Below are positions 1 to 12,070 of a DNA stretch of 64,000 bases, one piece after another (position 1 is the stretch's first letter; each line of letters starts with the position of its first letter). A program made the translations under genes and the position numbers. A model generated the notes under the pieces. The model saw only the letters and a program-made list of their open reading frames with translations. It searched no databases and was not told the DNA's origin. The DNA is from Shinisaurus crocodilurus (lineage: Eukaryota; Chordata; Lepidosauria; Squamata; Shinisauridae). The stretch is taken from assembly GCA_021292165.1 (NCBI GenBank), contig CM037879.1, positions 244,653,797-244,717,796 of the forward strand, in the 5' to 3' direction.

Positions 1-431
1 GCAAAACCTGTTAACATGTAATGAACATTATCCAAAGGCCATCGAGATTTTTTTCTATGAGCATTCTGTACCGAACTTTTATTATTACATGCACCAAGCA
101 TCAATAAGCATTGGTGGTCTGTCTGTGCAGACATCTGGCATGGTGCATCAGTTTATATCTCTGCAGCTGGAGCACGCTCTCTATTTCCATAGGCAACAAG
201 GTTTTAACACTGAACAGTATCTCACCTCATTGGCAGAGATAGTCCCATTCTGCCCCAGAAGCCTACCTTTATGGCTTCTGTGTAAAAAGTTCAGGTTGCA
301 GACATTCTATATACAAATTATGGCTTAAATCCATTTTTGTTTACCATATTTAAAAGCTACTGAATTATCCTGCTTTTCAAACACTCTATACCCCTCAAGA
401 ATGCAGGTGTACCAAAAATAGCCTTAGCCAT

Positions 432-745
432 AAGCCCCCAAATGTTAGTAAATTCACAATTAGACTACTGTAATGTGCTTTGTGCAGAGCGGCCCTTGCA
501 CCTGGTTCGGAAGCTGCAGCAGCTAGGATTCTCGGTGGAGCACCCAGCTATACCCATATTACACCTGAGTGAAAAGAACTACACTGGCTGTCTATTAGCT
601 ACCAAGCCATGTTTAAGGTTTTGTTGTTGCTATACAATTTTTTTAAATTGTATTTTTGATGTGATTTTAATAATAATATTTTAAATGTGATTTTAATTTT
701 TATATGTAAACCACTTAGGGATTTTTTAAATACTTAGCAGTATAG
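432..745 (+). mobile_element. L2-type LINE fragment, ORF2 C-terminus and 3' tail
   Basis: The translation from 442 (LVNSQLDYCNVLCAERPLHL) carries the LDYCN motif typical of the end of L2-like ORF2, then decays. It is followed by an AT-rich tail and the phrase GTAAACCACTTAGGGATTTTT that resembles LINE 3' ends. Truncated and non-coding. Confidence 0.65.
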
Positions 746-750
746 AAATA

Positions 751-751
751 T

Positions 752-782
<31 letters not shown>
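751..782. repeat. (ACT)n microsatellite
   Basis: About ten uninterrupted ACT/TAC triplets lie between two L2 pieces, probably grown from a LINE tail. Confidence 0.95.
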
Positions 783-783
<1 letters not shown>

Positions 784-1212
784 ATACAAAGTCCTAAACA
801 AAACAGGACGAGAATATCTAGCTGACCGTCTTCCCCTGTATACACCCAGTCAACCCCTGAGATCTTCCGAGGCCTTATTGGCCTTTCTGCAACCAATAGT
901 GTTGCCAGGTAACAGCACGTAAGTAGGCCTTCTCGGTAGTGGCACCCATCTTCCAGAACATCCTCTCACACGTTGTTCAAGAGGAAGAAACTGTGGTGAG
1001 CTTTAAACACCTCTTGAAGACATATTTGTTTTCACAGGCTTTCCCTGGTTTGTAAAGGATTATGACACTGTTCCGTTTTATTATTGTCTTTGTTGTAATG
1101 TTTTAAAATATTATTTTGTATTCTTACAGTTTTGATATTGGTTTATATATGTATTGTGAACTGCTTAGATTTTAGTATATTAAGTCGTATGCATGTAGTA
1201 TAAATAAATAAA
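784..1212 (+). mobile_element. Second L2-like LINE 3' fragment
   Basis: The segment resembles the region between the L2 ORF2 end and the 3'UTR: a GCCTTCTCGGTAGTGGC phrase, a hydrophobic-coding stretch around 1010-1060, then TTGTGAACTGCTTAGATTTT and a short AATAAATAAAATAAA tail. It is degenerate, with no usable frame. Confidence 0.55.
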
Positions 1213-2627
1213 ATAAAAACATATTCATTTTGGCCCATCTATTCACCCCTACAATCTGTTGTTGCAAACTAGAAAGGTAGGTACTCTTAACTGTGTACTT
1301 AAATGTTTTTAACTTCCCCCCATAGCATCCTATGTGAGACACTCAGACCGGAAATGTGGTTATAGTTTCAAAAGCACTGGAAAAGGAAAAATTGAGTCTA
1401 GAACCCAGCTACATGCTTATCAATTCCATTGACTTCACAAGTCTTGTGCTATCATCTTTGCTTTCGTTTTTAATATAATATTCATGGGAGTGGAATCATT
1501 GTGATTATCTGTCAGGAAATCTAGTTTTTTTCATAGAGTTCATATCAATTTGTGGCTATAAACTCTTGCAGGGCTCCTAGGGTCGTTCATGCTTATAGCT
1601 TGAAAATGACTTTTATAACATGGCCAGTTCGTTAAATGCCATGTTTTACACACCAAAGAGCTTGTAACTATGAACTGCAGCATAATGAGTGAACAAAGGC
1701 CTTCCAAAGCAAGCAAACAATTGTAGATTGCAGTCTTGGTAAACTGCCTAATTTAGTTGTTCCAGCAAACAAAAATATCAATTCACACAACTACTTATCA
1801 CTACACTATGACAGATTTAACAGAGATGTTAAAAAATGGTACACAAAATAAAATTTAGCCTACCTAGAAGCCAGTTATAAAAATTGAAATTGCTTATTCA
1901 GGATTAATTCAGCCAAGATTAAAAACAAAAACACCCCTCAACCTGTTTCCACAAATATTAAATCAAGATATCTACTCCATACTTTCAGGTGAGTTCCCAA
2001 TCATTTACTGTAGGCTATTGTTCCTTTAACACACTTTTACTACCTTTTTCTACCCAAGGTTACTATGAGAGGTACAACCCAACTCTGAGACATCTAGCAA
2101 GCTAGCTTTTGGCCTTCAAGGGGAAAAAAGGGAGGGACCACTCTCGGCCAAAGGCAGAGTATTTAAAAAAGCACACATTAAGACTTCTTAAAGACTTTCA
2201 CTAGAATTCTAAGAATATGAGCTTGATTTTTAAAAACTGGAGAGCGTATTTCAAAGACAGACTAGCTAGAACAAATGTTTTGTGTGAAAGAAATTCAACA
2301 CAATTTATTTTGTTTTCAAACTGTGTTTTCCAAGCCCAGCTCGACTTGTTTGAACAGATGACTCATGGTTTTGAGCCTTTGGAGTCTGAAAAAACACCAG
2401 GCCTCTTAGTTACCTCAGAAGCAGCCTTAGAAGGCTCAGTTGGCAGATTTATTACACATCCAAACATACAGAATTCTTGCTGAAACCGACTTCTTTCTGG
2501 TAGTTAAGTTACCTGTGCTCATGAGTGAAATGCAGTGAAAATCTTGACCGCTACACATTTGGCTGAAAGTGGCTGAAGAATGCCACTTCCTGCTTCACGA
2601 CAGAAATTACAAAGGGGTCGTGATTTG
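1213..2627. other. Unassigned AT-rich intergenic stretch
   Basis: AT-rich sequence with no long frame and no repeat that I recognise. The 88-codon frame at 2217-2483 has no family resemblance. Confidence 0.5.
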
Positions 2628-3296
2628 CAGGGATGTTGAAGAGTCCTTCATCTCGAGTCACGAGTCTTTGGACCCGAGTCTCGAGTCCGAGTCCTTGGTC
2701 CAAAATGGTGACTCACGAGTCCTGAGTCCCGAGTCCCTCCCAAAGCTGACTCCACGAGTCCGTATTAAAATCAATGGGTTTTTTCCCCAACAAAATAAGG
2801 CTACTTCAGATGTGTGGGTTAAATAAATTCTAGGCACAAGTGTGCCTTTTTATTTCAAAACTCTGCCACTGATTTTGGCAAGAACAGACCAGGCAGACAA
2901 ACCCAAAATAACCAGGCAGGCAGAAGAGGAAGGGAACCCCAAAGCAGAGGCATTTGTCTTGGACAATTCAAACTGTGGAACTGGTTAAGAAGAAACCAGG
3001 CAGGCAGAGGAGGCTGGGAACCCCAAACAGGCAGGTAGAGGCAGCCAAACCCAAAATGTCTGAAAGGCTGCATTAGGAAAATGATTTAAAAAAATAAACT
3101 TGGATTGTTAATGCAATTAGGTCCAGACAGCACCTGCAGGTGGCATCAAGCAGGGATGTTGACGAGTCCTTGGTCTTGAGTCCCGAGTCGAGTCTCGAGT
3201 CCCATTAAAAATATCGGGACTCGAGTGCGACTCGAGTCAGAGGGGGACTCAGTCTGACTCACGAGTCAAGTCCTCGAGTCCGAGTCCCCATCCCTG
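2628..3296. mobile_element. hAT-like non-autonomous element, GAGTC family, copy 1
   Basis: The ends are CAGGGATGTTGA and, inverted, CCCCATCCCTG. Both subterminal regions are packed with GAGTC/CGAGTC repeats on both strands. The middle has GGCAGGCAGAGGAGG-type purine repeats. A second inward copy of the left terminus starts at 3152, so the right 145 bp is itself a compact TIR-bounded unit. Flanks show an imperfect duplication (GTGATTTG at 2620, CTGATTTG at 3299). It matches a second copy at 35781-36565 that has a perfect 8-bp duplication. Confidence 0.8.
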
Positions 3297-3568
3297 GACT
3301 GATTTGTCCGTCACTAAGACTTTTTTAAAAAATTGTTGTCTCTTCTGTTTAAGCAGCATATGTCGTTCCAAGGAGGGAGCAAAATATACATCTGCATTAT
3401 CTGTGGCCAGTTAAACCAGTCATGACCTCGAAAGGAGCATAACAGGAAATTTTGTTTATTCCTCTCCATGAACATTTAAGCTGAATCTGAAGTCAATCAA
3501 GAAAGCAGCAGGGGGGCGGGGAGACAGAAGACCACCACCACACATGTCTGTCACTGAACACAAAGTAA

Positions 3569-3881
3569 CCTGGTTCCACACAACAGGACAGTCCACGGTG
3601 GGTTAATTTACCCACAGGGGCTGTCGCATCGCGCCTGCAGCACCCAGCATGCTCTGGGTTGTCATGCGAACCCAGGCAGCAGGGGTTATTTGAGGGTTAG
3701 ACAACCCTCAAATAACTCATGGCTTACTTGAGGGTTATCTAAACCCTCAAACAACCCCTGCTGCCTGGGTTCGCACGCTACAACCCACGGCAAGACAGGT
3801 CCTGCAGGCACCCAGCGCGATGTGACAGCCCCCACGAGCAAATCAACCCACGGTGGGCGGCCATGCCGTGTGAAGCAGCTC
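3569..3881. mobile_element. Long palindromic MITE
   Basis: The two halves are inverted copies. Both contain CCACGGTGGGTT or its complement, GGGGCTGTC-CATCGCGC, CCCAGGCAGCAGGGGTT and GAGGGTTA segments, meeting near 3700-3730. Ends resemble CCTGGTTCCACAC. Related ends are seen at 43.7, 44.2, 48.6 and 63.1 kb. The architecture is that of a foldback non-autonomous DNA transposon. Confidence 0.7.
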
Positions 3882-3903
3882 AGTATATTTTTGCCCCTTA
3901 GAT

Positions 3904-4198
3904 AAGGAGTGCAGAACCTCCGTCAGCCAAGAGGCCAAATTCCATTTCGGAGAAGCTCTCAGGGGCCACATTCCTGGGGTGGGCGGGGCTGAAGGTAAAA
4001 GGGGCGGGGCCAAAATACCAGCAAATTTCAGTGTAGTAACTAAGCCTTAGGAGAGGCATTTCAACCTTTTAGAATGGGGGGGGGGGAGATACATAAAAGC
4101 CCAGAAACCACCAAACAATTGGTGGTCTGGGGAAAGGGCTTGTGAGGGGTGTGTGGCCACCTGGGGAACCCCAGAGGGCCTGTGGTTCTGTGCCCCTG
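3904..4198. mobile_element. hAT-like MITE, GTGCAGAACC family, copy 1
   Basis: Ends read AAGGAGTGCAGAACC and, inverted, CAGGGGCACAGAACC. The flanks are CCTTAGAT (3896-3903) and CCTTAGAA (4199-4206), a 7/8 match to an 8-bp duplication. A similar element is at 18597-18941, sharing the CATTTCAAC-TTTTAGAATGGGG block. It contains a G-run at 4077-4086. Confidence 0.75.
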
Positions 4199-4206
4199 CC
4201 TTAGAA

Positions 4207-5690
4207 CTACTGTGCTCATATAAACATTTATACACATTCATATGAACATTTATACACAGATAATCAACTTGGTAACTAAAGAGTATGCTATTACATTTGC
4301 TCGGATTTCTTTGAATTGGATCATGGGCCTATGTGTTATACAAGGGACTTAACTCATCAGTAATTGAGGCAACAAGGATCCAGCAGGTAATGCTGGCGGC
4401 AACTTCATTTCATGCCTTGCCTTAGCTCCAAATTTACACGGTGGTCTTTGGCATCTAGCTCTCTTGTCATGTTCTCCATCTCTAAGATGAGAATAACCAC
4501 CAGCTCCCTTTCAGGGTTTTTCTGACGATAAGTCAATATAAGACTGCAAATAACTTTCGTCAATTAAAAGTTGCATTTCAATTAATACTACTTTGCCACT
4601 GTTTGATCCAAAGACAGTTTAGTAATAGTGACACCACCATCCAGTATAATAGCATTTGCCTTCTTCGTAGCTACTGACCGCTTGATACTGTGCAAATCTT
4701 CACTACGCAGTTCCACTGAAAACTGTCTCAGAACTGGGTTTTTTTTTAATGCCTTAATGTTACCGTATTCTAAAATTCTGGAAGTAGTAAGATCAAACTT
4801 GATCTGTAGTAGAGAAGCATTACACAAACTGAGAGACAAAGGGGTTAGGATCTGCTTCCTGTATGTTATGTAGAAAACACTTAACAGGGAAGGGTCATGA
4901 ATGAAGTCACCCCAGCCATAAAAGGATTAAAAATGTTAGCCACCCATAGCATAGTGCTTACTCCAAATTTACTATCAGATATAAGGCTCCTGCAGCAGGT
5001 GTAGGAGCCACTCTGTGAGAGCAGGCAACCTGACAAAGTAGATTTATATTGCTTCTATGGCTGCCAGAAGTGACATCATGAAGACAACACTATTGCAGGT
5101 TCTGGTGCTTGGCTAAAGAGAACAAACATGAGCATGCTAGATCAAGCAGTGTTACATCTGCAGGCCTTTTGTGCGAAAAAGGAAGCTGCAAACAAAACGG
5201 TTGTTCAGTCACAGGAAACCACCGTCAATGTACTTTCAATTACTGCTCCCCCCCCCCTAAACTGGTGATCTTTGCTGCTAAGTATGACCACAATGTTGCT
5301 ATCTTGTCATCTGCATCAAATAAACAGAACTTTACATTTTAGAGTTGGCATTAGCTTGCTGAAGGTACAAACTATTTACTTGAAGCCACTGTTGTCTAAG
5401 TTAGCAGCTGCCCTGCTTAGTGACCAAAACCCACACAAATGAAAAACCATGTTTCCAAACAAGGTAATGCAACGTGCCAAAAAATAAAAAATGGGGTATT
5501 AAGAAACGTTTTTCTTAAGATAGTAATAACTACATCCACTAAAAAGGGAAGTAAACAAGGGGTGGGCCTATGAAAGCTAGAAGTCCTAAGCTTGGGATGG
5601 TTGTATTTTACTATATGGAAAGTTCAAAATAACCCTCCACCAATAATGGTGTGATGAAATTTTAAGGCAATTCTTGAGGCAGAATCCTAT
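4207..5690. other. Intergenic stretch without a recognised gene
   Basis: Overlapping short frames on both strands (4588-4839 minus, 4628-4873 plus) do not resemble a family known to me. A C-run lies at 5250-5258. I see no clear transposon. Confidence 0.45.
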
Positions 5691-5815
5691 GCATGTTTAG
5701 ACAGGGGGGAAAAGTCCGAGAACTCCCAGCATTTCCCAGCCAGTGTTACTGGCTGGGGAATGCTGGGGATTGTAGGACTTTTCTGTCCAAATATGTAAGG
5801 GATTGCACCCTTAAT
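5690..5815. mobile_element. Small palindromic MITE (GGATTGCACCC ends)
   Basis: A foldback element: CATGTTTAGACAG, AACTCCCAGCATTTCCCAGC, a loop, GCTGGGGAATGCTGGG and ATTGTAGGACTTTTCTGTC, ending GGATTGCACCC and then TTA. It has the same plan as 15712-15854 and part of 51012-51095. TWA flanks and GGG-starting ends suggest a PIF/Harbinger-like family. Confidence 0.65.
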
Positions 5816-6027
5816 TGCCTAGAGAAGAATGGCAACCACTCTTGCCTGCTTTTTAATGTCAGTGCCATAGCTTTATATAGAGCATTACACTATTGGAAGT
5901 GACTGAGTTGAAAAGGCATTTTATTTAACACTAATGGAAAAGAACTTATGTGAGATCATGGAAAAAAGACTTGAATGCTTGCGTCAGAAATATTAACAAG
6001 TTTCTTCAGGAAGTGCTTAGGAACTTG

Positions 6028-6189
6028 TTGGTGTAGTGGTGAGTGTTGGACTGGGACTCGGGAGATCCAGGTTCTAGTCCCTGCTTGGCTATGAAACTCA
6101 TTGTTGTGAGGATAAAATGGAGAGGAGGATTATGTAAGCCACCTTGGGTTCCTTGCAGGGAAAAAGGTGGGGTATAAATATAATAAATA
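6028..6189 (+). mobile_element. tRNA-derived SINE, internally deleted
   Basis: A pol III A-box-like TAGTGGTGAG and B-box GGTTCTAGTCC are present in the head GTGTAGTGGTGAGTGTTGGA, followed by a body ending GGGTATAAATATAATAAAT. Compared with the fuller copy at 50769-51007 it lacks about 60 bp of the middle. Confidence 0.8.
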
Positions 6190-6263
6190 TAGAATTGGCA
6201 TGCATGTAGTGCTTAAGTGAACAATATCCCTGAGCCAAGAAGAGCAGCAGCATCTCTATAGAT

Positions 6264-6391
6264 CAGGGATGGAGAGCCTGTGGTCCTCCAGATGTTGGAC
6301 TACAACTCCCATCATCCCTGACCATGCTTGCTGGAGTTGATAGTGGTTGTAGTTCAACATCATCTGGAGGGCCGCTGGTTCTCCATCCCTG
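6264..6391. mobile_element. hAT-like foldback MITE, CAGGGATGGAGA ends
   Basis: The 128-bp element has ends CAGGGATGGAGAGCC and, inverted, CAGGGATGGAGAACC. The arms (CCTCCAGATGTTGGACTACA and its complement) nearly meet. Flanks CTATAGAT and CTCTAGAG are a 6/8 match, fitting a decayed 8-bp duplication. Confidence 0.8.
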
Positions 6392-6755
6392 CTCTAGAGG
6401 TTTTAAGCCTCAGGGTCTAAAAATTGTTAGGGTACTTGCCTCAAAAGAGAAACTTCTGAAATTGGGTATAGGCTTAGTCCAAGGAACTCCAATTACTAGA
6501 AATTTCTCCCTTGAAATTGAGGACAAAAGTTCATTTCACCAAGGCAAGAACTCCAGGATAAAGCAAACCACACAGGATAGAACAATGGGATGTGGGAGTT
6601 CAGATCCCCATACACACACCTCAATCAGCCTTTGATTTTTGGGAAGAGAATTCCAGCAAATCAGGAACGTATCTATGCTTACATCTTAGACACTGCATCT
6701 GCTAATTGAGACACAGCCTTGGACCTCCCACAGACAGAAGCGTCAACGTTCATAG

Positions 6756-6925
6756 ATTTTCATAGATCATAGAGTTGGAAGGAGCCTACAAGGCTATGGA
6801 GTCCAACCCCCTGCTCAATGCAGAAAACTAGAGGGGTCTCCCATCCAAGTAATAACCAGGCTTGACCCTGCTTAGCTTTCCACTCAGACAAGCTGAGCCA
6901 GCATAAGCCACAGGCCTGTATGTTG
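6756..6925 (-). mobile_element. CR1 LINE 3'-end fragment
   Basis: The block ATCATAGAGTTGGAAGGAGC and GAGTCCAACCCCCTGCTCA is the inverted 3' end of sauropsid CR1. It is followed by CCATCCAAGTAATAACCAGG, shared with copies at 31.4 and 35.1 kb. Heavily truncated. Confidence 0.85.
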
Positions 6926-7214
6926 TTAGCATTCTTTTTAGAAGTACCCTATCATTTGGCACACAGGCAGCCCAAGGTAACTAGAGGCAAAGTGGGCCAT
7001 TTCTGAGATCTAACGGGCAAGACATGCAACGTGAATCTTTCTCATAATAGCACTAAGCACTTCAGCACCGCGAGCCAAACCAATGCAGATCCAAGTTTCA
7101 TGTGTTGAGCCAGCCTTAGGTCAGGGGAGGGCCATTTGCAGTGGCAGCCAGGAACATACTGACTTTTGCAGAATGCAAGCTCTGTTTACAAGTTAGTTGT
7201 AAATCCATACACTC

Positions 7215-7290
7215 CAACTTCCAGCCCAATCCTATGCACATTTACTTGGACGAAGTCCTGCTTACCTCCAAGTAAGTGTGCCTAAGGTGA
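7215..7290. repeat. Short palindromic repeat fragment (CAATCCTATGCA family)
   Basis: CCAATCCTATGCACATTTAC and, after a loop, CTCCAAGTAAGTGTGCCTAA form an imperfect foldback like the fuller copy at 52193-52283. Confidence 0.55.
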
Positions 7291-7929
7291 CTGCCTTGGT
7301 TTCATCAGAAATACCTATTTACACGGGGAAGGAAAAACATACATACCTTTTTGCTGAATCTCATCTTATTGAATTCTTAAAAGAGAATCTTGCATTTGAA
7401 GAAAAGCGAAAGGCCATCAAACCTTTCTGTTGAGTGGTTAACCTGCTCCTAAGGGTTGTGTAACAGTGGTCCTAGTAATTGCCAATTGAGCAGGGCATCC
7501 GTCAGGTCAGAAATGAGGTGTTTTTTTTAATTTTTCTTGTGTTTTAAATGATGGATTAGATAAGCCACTTTAAGTTTGCTAGATCCTCGTTCATCAGGAA
7601 ACCATGTAAACATCAATCCTCTGGATTTATTCACAGCTGTTTGTTGGATGGCACTTCTGCTTATTTCCACATATTTAGGTATTATTGGACCCTTGTATGA
7701 TTTCCACATTATGGCCAATTTTTTAAAAAGGTATTAAAGTGATATATGAATGTGTGGTCTGGGCTCCTCATTTATACCCAAATGGTCTTCCTATTATCAG
7801 GCTTTCCCCTGCATCAGCGCTGCATGCTTATCCCTTTCAACACTTATCCTTTACAATACATTTTAAGTCCACTGGGACTAAAAATAGTTAACTGGTCCTA
7901 TGCAAGCACGACAAGAGATTAAATTAAAA

Positions 7930-8875
7930 TGCCAAGATAGGAAACAATTTATTATAGAGAGAAGAAAAGTTTCTCATCCAAAATATAGAAATCTGTACAA
8001 CTTTGCCACAATCAATATACATGAACTGTACAAATTTACACCAGTTCATAATTTACCCCAAAAAAAAGATGACTAACAAAGTTCACAAAATAGATGGTGG
8101 TTTGTGGAAAAGACTTTTACCCAATTAAGTACAAGGAAATTACAAACCAGACCTCCACTTTCTAAAAATAAGAGGTTTACTCAGTCTTAGAAAACTACAA
8201 GCTAGCAAATGTACAGATAGCTGGCTGGTAAAACACACCACAGTTCAGACAGTGTCTTTATATGGTCGCTCTCAAGCCTGTTGGCATTGCTGATCCTACT
8301 CACTTGCTACCTTGAAGGCCAATATGCAACAGAGATCTGACCATTTTTCCCCAGTTCATGCTAAGTGTGACTTATGTACAGTTTTATACATATTGTTAAG
8401 TGCTAGGTAAAAGTCTTGTCAGATAAAATTTCCAGTACTATCATGTTCATAACAAGTCTTCTTACTGAGCTGCCAAAAATGGTAACATTTTTTTAAATGT
8501 ATAGTGCAAATTTACTCTGCAAGATTTACTGCAGAGGACAATTTTATAGCTATAGATTTAGGCTGAAAGAATTGGTGCTTTTTAAAGAAAAAATTAAGCA
8601 AGACATCTGGGAGAGAACTGCAGCCTTCCTCAAACAACTTCACACCTTAGGAAATAAAGTGATCATCTTTACTCACAGGCTATTAAAATCACTGAAAGGT
8701 ACTGTCGAAACTATGGCACTGCCACTATAAAATCGGGTTTACCACTCTATATTGTGCCAGGTCTTCACAGCTGTGAAATGGTTTAAATTCCATAATCCAT
8801 CCCAAGAGGAGCCCACCCAAAGTAAAAACCAAATTTATCCATCCATTATAAGATGATCCATCCATAGGCTATATC
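7930..8875 (-). other. BTG1: BTG1 3' untranslated region with poly(A) signal
   Basis: The stretch downstream of the BTG1 stop is AT-rich and free of recognisable repeats, as expected for the long conserved 3'UTR of this gene. On the minus strand an AATAAA hexamer lies at 7953-7948, about 0.92 kb beyond the stop, which would give a 3'UTR of roughly 0.95 kb. The exact cleavage site is inferred; other AT-rich hexamers could also be used. Confidence 0.7.
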
Positions 8876-9240
8876 TTAACCTGATACAGTCATCATATTG
8901 TAGCTCTTAGAGGGACTGGTTCTGCCCAAGAGAAGTTCTTCCTTACAGCTTATTCTGCTGTCTACCATTTGCATGCTGGTGCTACTTTGGCTAGCTCCTG
9001 CTGGTGTGGCTTCATACAGCACACAGATTGAGCCATCCTCTCCAATGCGATAGGATACCTCGTATGGGTCGACCCAGAGAGTGAGTTCACTTGGAAGAAG
9101 CCGGAACAGTTCCTGACCACTGAGTCCAATCCGTTGTGCTGCCTGCCCGATCAGGGGGTCCATTTTATGGTTGATCCGGATACAGCGGTAGCCTGATCCT
9201 TTGCATGGCTTTTCAGGGAACCAGTGGTGTTTATAGTGTT
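8876..9240 (-). CDS. BTG1: BTG1 coding exon 2 (anti-proliferative protein, C-terminal two thirds)
   Basis: This exon encodes the C-terminal 121 residues of BTG1, a BTG/TOB-family protein that restrains proliferation and acts as an adaptor to the CCR4-NOT deadenylase. Seen directly: the frame opens after a CTGTAG acceptor at 9241-9246 with [19 protein letters not shown] (box A), continues through [20 protein letters not shown] (box B), and ends in the BTG1/BTG2-type tail [18 protein letters not shown] followed by MMTVSG and TAA (8876-8878). Box A and box B are the family's conserved interaction segments; the tail corresponds to the BTG1/2 box C region linked to PRMT1 binding (family knowledge). 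Joined to exon 1 (148 nt) the CDS is 513 nt, 170 codons plus stop, against 171 residues in human. The exon is intact and closely matches the known protein, so identification is very secure. Confidence 0.97.
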
Positions 9241-12070
9241 CTACAGAAACAAACAAACAAAAAAGCAACAATGATCATATCATACTTTGCCCTTCACATA
9301 ACTAATTCAGACATGTGTGCATTTTCTTATGCTTGAATACATAATCCAGTTAGAACAGGAGAAATGTGGGGGGGACGGGGACGGCGACAACATAACACAG
9401 ATGCATAATCTAAAATGTTTACTACTTGCTGGTCTGGAAAACAATAGTAAGCTTGACGGAAGAAACCTAAGCACCATTAGTTTCCTAGTAAATTTATAGA
9501 TAAATTCAAAGCATGTATAAAAACAGCACTGAAAGATACACACTTCAGAAGGGGTGGGGGGGGGGGGACAGATACCTGGCCAAACTACATAGCAGATACT
9601 AAGGCGGTAAGGACTAGCATTTAGGGTCAAGGGAAAGAAATTGTTTGCGATATATTTTTAAGGACCATTTTGCACATTACAATTTCATACATAGAACCAC
9701 ACTTGTGCATGAAAGTGTGTATTTTGTAATGATTGATTACTCTCAAGTCTTTTTCAGACCTATACATGCATCTAAAAGTAGAAGCAGGAAATCTACTTCC
9801 ACATGCATGTTGATGTATTGAAGAGACACTTATGCCACCTTCTCACATTATAAAATATGCATACCTTCATGTACTCGTCTGCAGAACTCAACAAAGAGGA
9901 CCCACACCACCTATGAGTAGCAACAAATTCTCAAAAATTCTGGATTCTTAACCAGAATTTTAGGGGAAGGCGAGTTCTGCATGTTTTGTTTTTTTAAAGA
10001 ACTGGTTTACTTTCTTTGCATCTTCCATTGTTAACAGACAGATAAGAGCAGTAAAGCTCAGGTGGGTGACACAGATTTTTTAAAAATGATTTTTTAAAAA
10101 TATATATATCACATTTTCGATCTTAGTATTTTGCTCAAATTTCATGGATCCGTTCCTGTTTACTTGTATGGATTAGGAGGTCATATTCTCAGCAGGAGGA
10201 CATTTGCCTTTACATTTGTACAGGAATTGTGTTCTATTGGAATCAAATGTTTAACTGAAACCTTCCAATGCTAATAACAACTATTTCCAGAACTGATCTT
10301 AGGATATTTTCCAGGGAAAATTGGATGTAGTTGATACTTGAATGCATGAGGCTGATATTTTCAGGACATCAGTAAAGAGCTGATTTGGCTTTAGAGGCTC
10401 AGTTTCTTTCTACAGAACCTATTTTTAATAGTGCTTCAAAACACAATCTTATGGGGCTCATGCACCTTTTATATTTTCAAATTGAAGTATTTGAAGAGTG
10501 ATACAGTAATGGCCAAGTCAGTAGTATGGTATTTAATGGTTATTATGGTGTTTGCACTTCAGTGATCATACTGGACAGTCTTAAGTGTATACACATACAC
10601 ACACACACACACACACCCCACCACACACTGAATTACTACAACCTCCTCACTCACAACTGTAGCATTTCTTTGCTTTACTACAATGAAGGAAAACCACACA
10701 GACATGGCAAAAAGAAGAGAATGAAGGGTGGCTGTGTGGTGTGGGAAAAGTAGAAACATGAATTATTAGCACAGCACTACATTACTGCAGCTGCCACCCA
10801 AAAAAGGGACACTGCTACAGTTCAAACCATAGGGGAAGTAGAAGGAACAGCACAGCACTATTCTAGATGAGTTTACTCCCTCTGTGTTCAATGGTTAAGT
10901 GTGTGTAGGACTGCAGCCTAATGCCCTCCACAAGAGATGAACCAAGGTGCAGTGACTTGCTAGTCCCTGAGCCAGAGTGAAAAATAAATGCCACCATCAC
11001 TCAGCTGCACTGAAGTGTATAAGGCACCCCTCCACAGAAACTAAGAGGAAAAAGAAAAGAGAAACTGCTCTTCCCTGCCACTGCTAAAGGAGCAGTGCAT
11101 AAAGATTAAGGATACAGCACCCCTTCGGGTGGAAGCTGGGGGATGCCTACACACAAAGAGCCAACAGAAACATCCCGGACACAAAACATCCTTCCAAAGG
11201 GAGGATCCTGTTCCAACACCGGATAGGAGAGTGAGAGAGATCACAGACTGCTTATGGCATCCCAGAGCGGAGGGTGTAGCTGAGCAGGGAACACAACCCA
11301 TAAAAGAGTTTAGGCAGCCACCCACAACCATTCTCTCACCCCGTATTAATTAGCCCAATAGCTAACAAAGTCAGGCCACCTCCACAATCATTAAAGTCGA
11401 TTAAGACCACCACAGGAAATAAAAATGCCTTGTTGGTTGGTGGGAAGAATATTTCCCTTCCTTTATGTCCATTAACTGCATAAAAGAGCGGTTGGAGTGC
11501 GTATTTGTGGGGGGGGGGGGGCGCTAATCTGCATGACGTGATTTTCAGTACAAACACCGAGAAGGAAAAGAGGAACTGGAGGCAACGAAGGGACTTTCCA
11601 CCAGGCACGTAACTGAACATGCGAGTACGAATCCCCCTCACCAAAAAGACACCCCACCCCCCCTCTCATCATGGGGCAGCAAAGTTAAGAGGAATGGGCA
11701 TAACGGACGCATTATCGCGCTATTCTAGGATCAAGCGCTGCAATATCGTTAATAACATAAATTGGGGGGGGGGGGAGTGCGATTAGAACAGAGAAGGCTG
11801 CTTCTCGGTCTTGTCCAAAATAGAGCGCTCTCGGTCTCCCTCAAGTTTATTAGCTCTACGTGTCCGCCCCCCCCCTCAAAATCAGACCACCCCCCAAGTT
11901 ACCCTCTCCTCTCCCAAGGCTGCAACAGAAACACAACGAAATCCGGGGGCAAGAGCGGGGTAGAAGTGAAGGAGCTCGAGATAAAAGGACGGATGGGGGG
12001 GGGGTACCTGTAGTACTCTTCTGTCCCTCCCCCGCGCCGTTTTGCTTCCCCTCCCCCACCCGCCCCATAC
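9241..12070 (-). other. BTG1: BTG1 intron 1
   Basis: This 2830-bp intron is bounded by GT at 12070-12069 and AG at 9242-9241. It contains a CA microsatellite (about 10590-10616) and several long G or C runs (9551-9567, 11509-11521, 11763-11775, 11866-11876, 11994-12004), the last three close to the CpG-rich first exon. Short frames inside it look incidental; I see no nested gene and no clear large transposon. Confidence 0.85.

Noticed and set aside
2640..3290. Regular GAGTC repeats resembling a CRISPR-like or satellite array
   Set aside because: Units are irregular hexamers without spacers, and they sit inside an element with inverted ends in a vertebrate genome.
4588..4873. 80-codon frames on both strands
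   Set aside because: No recognised family, and equal openness on both strands argues against coding.
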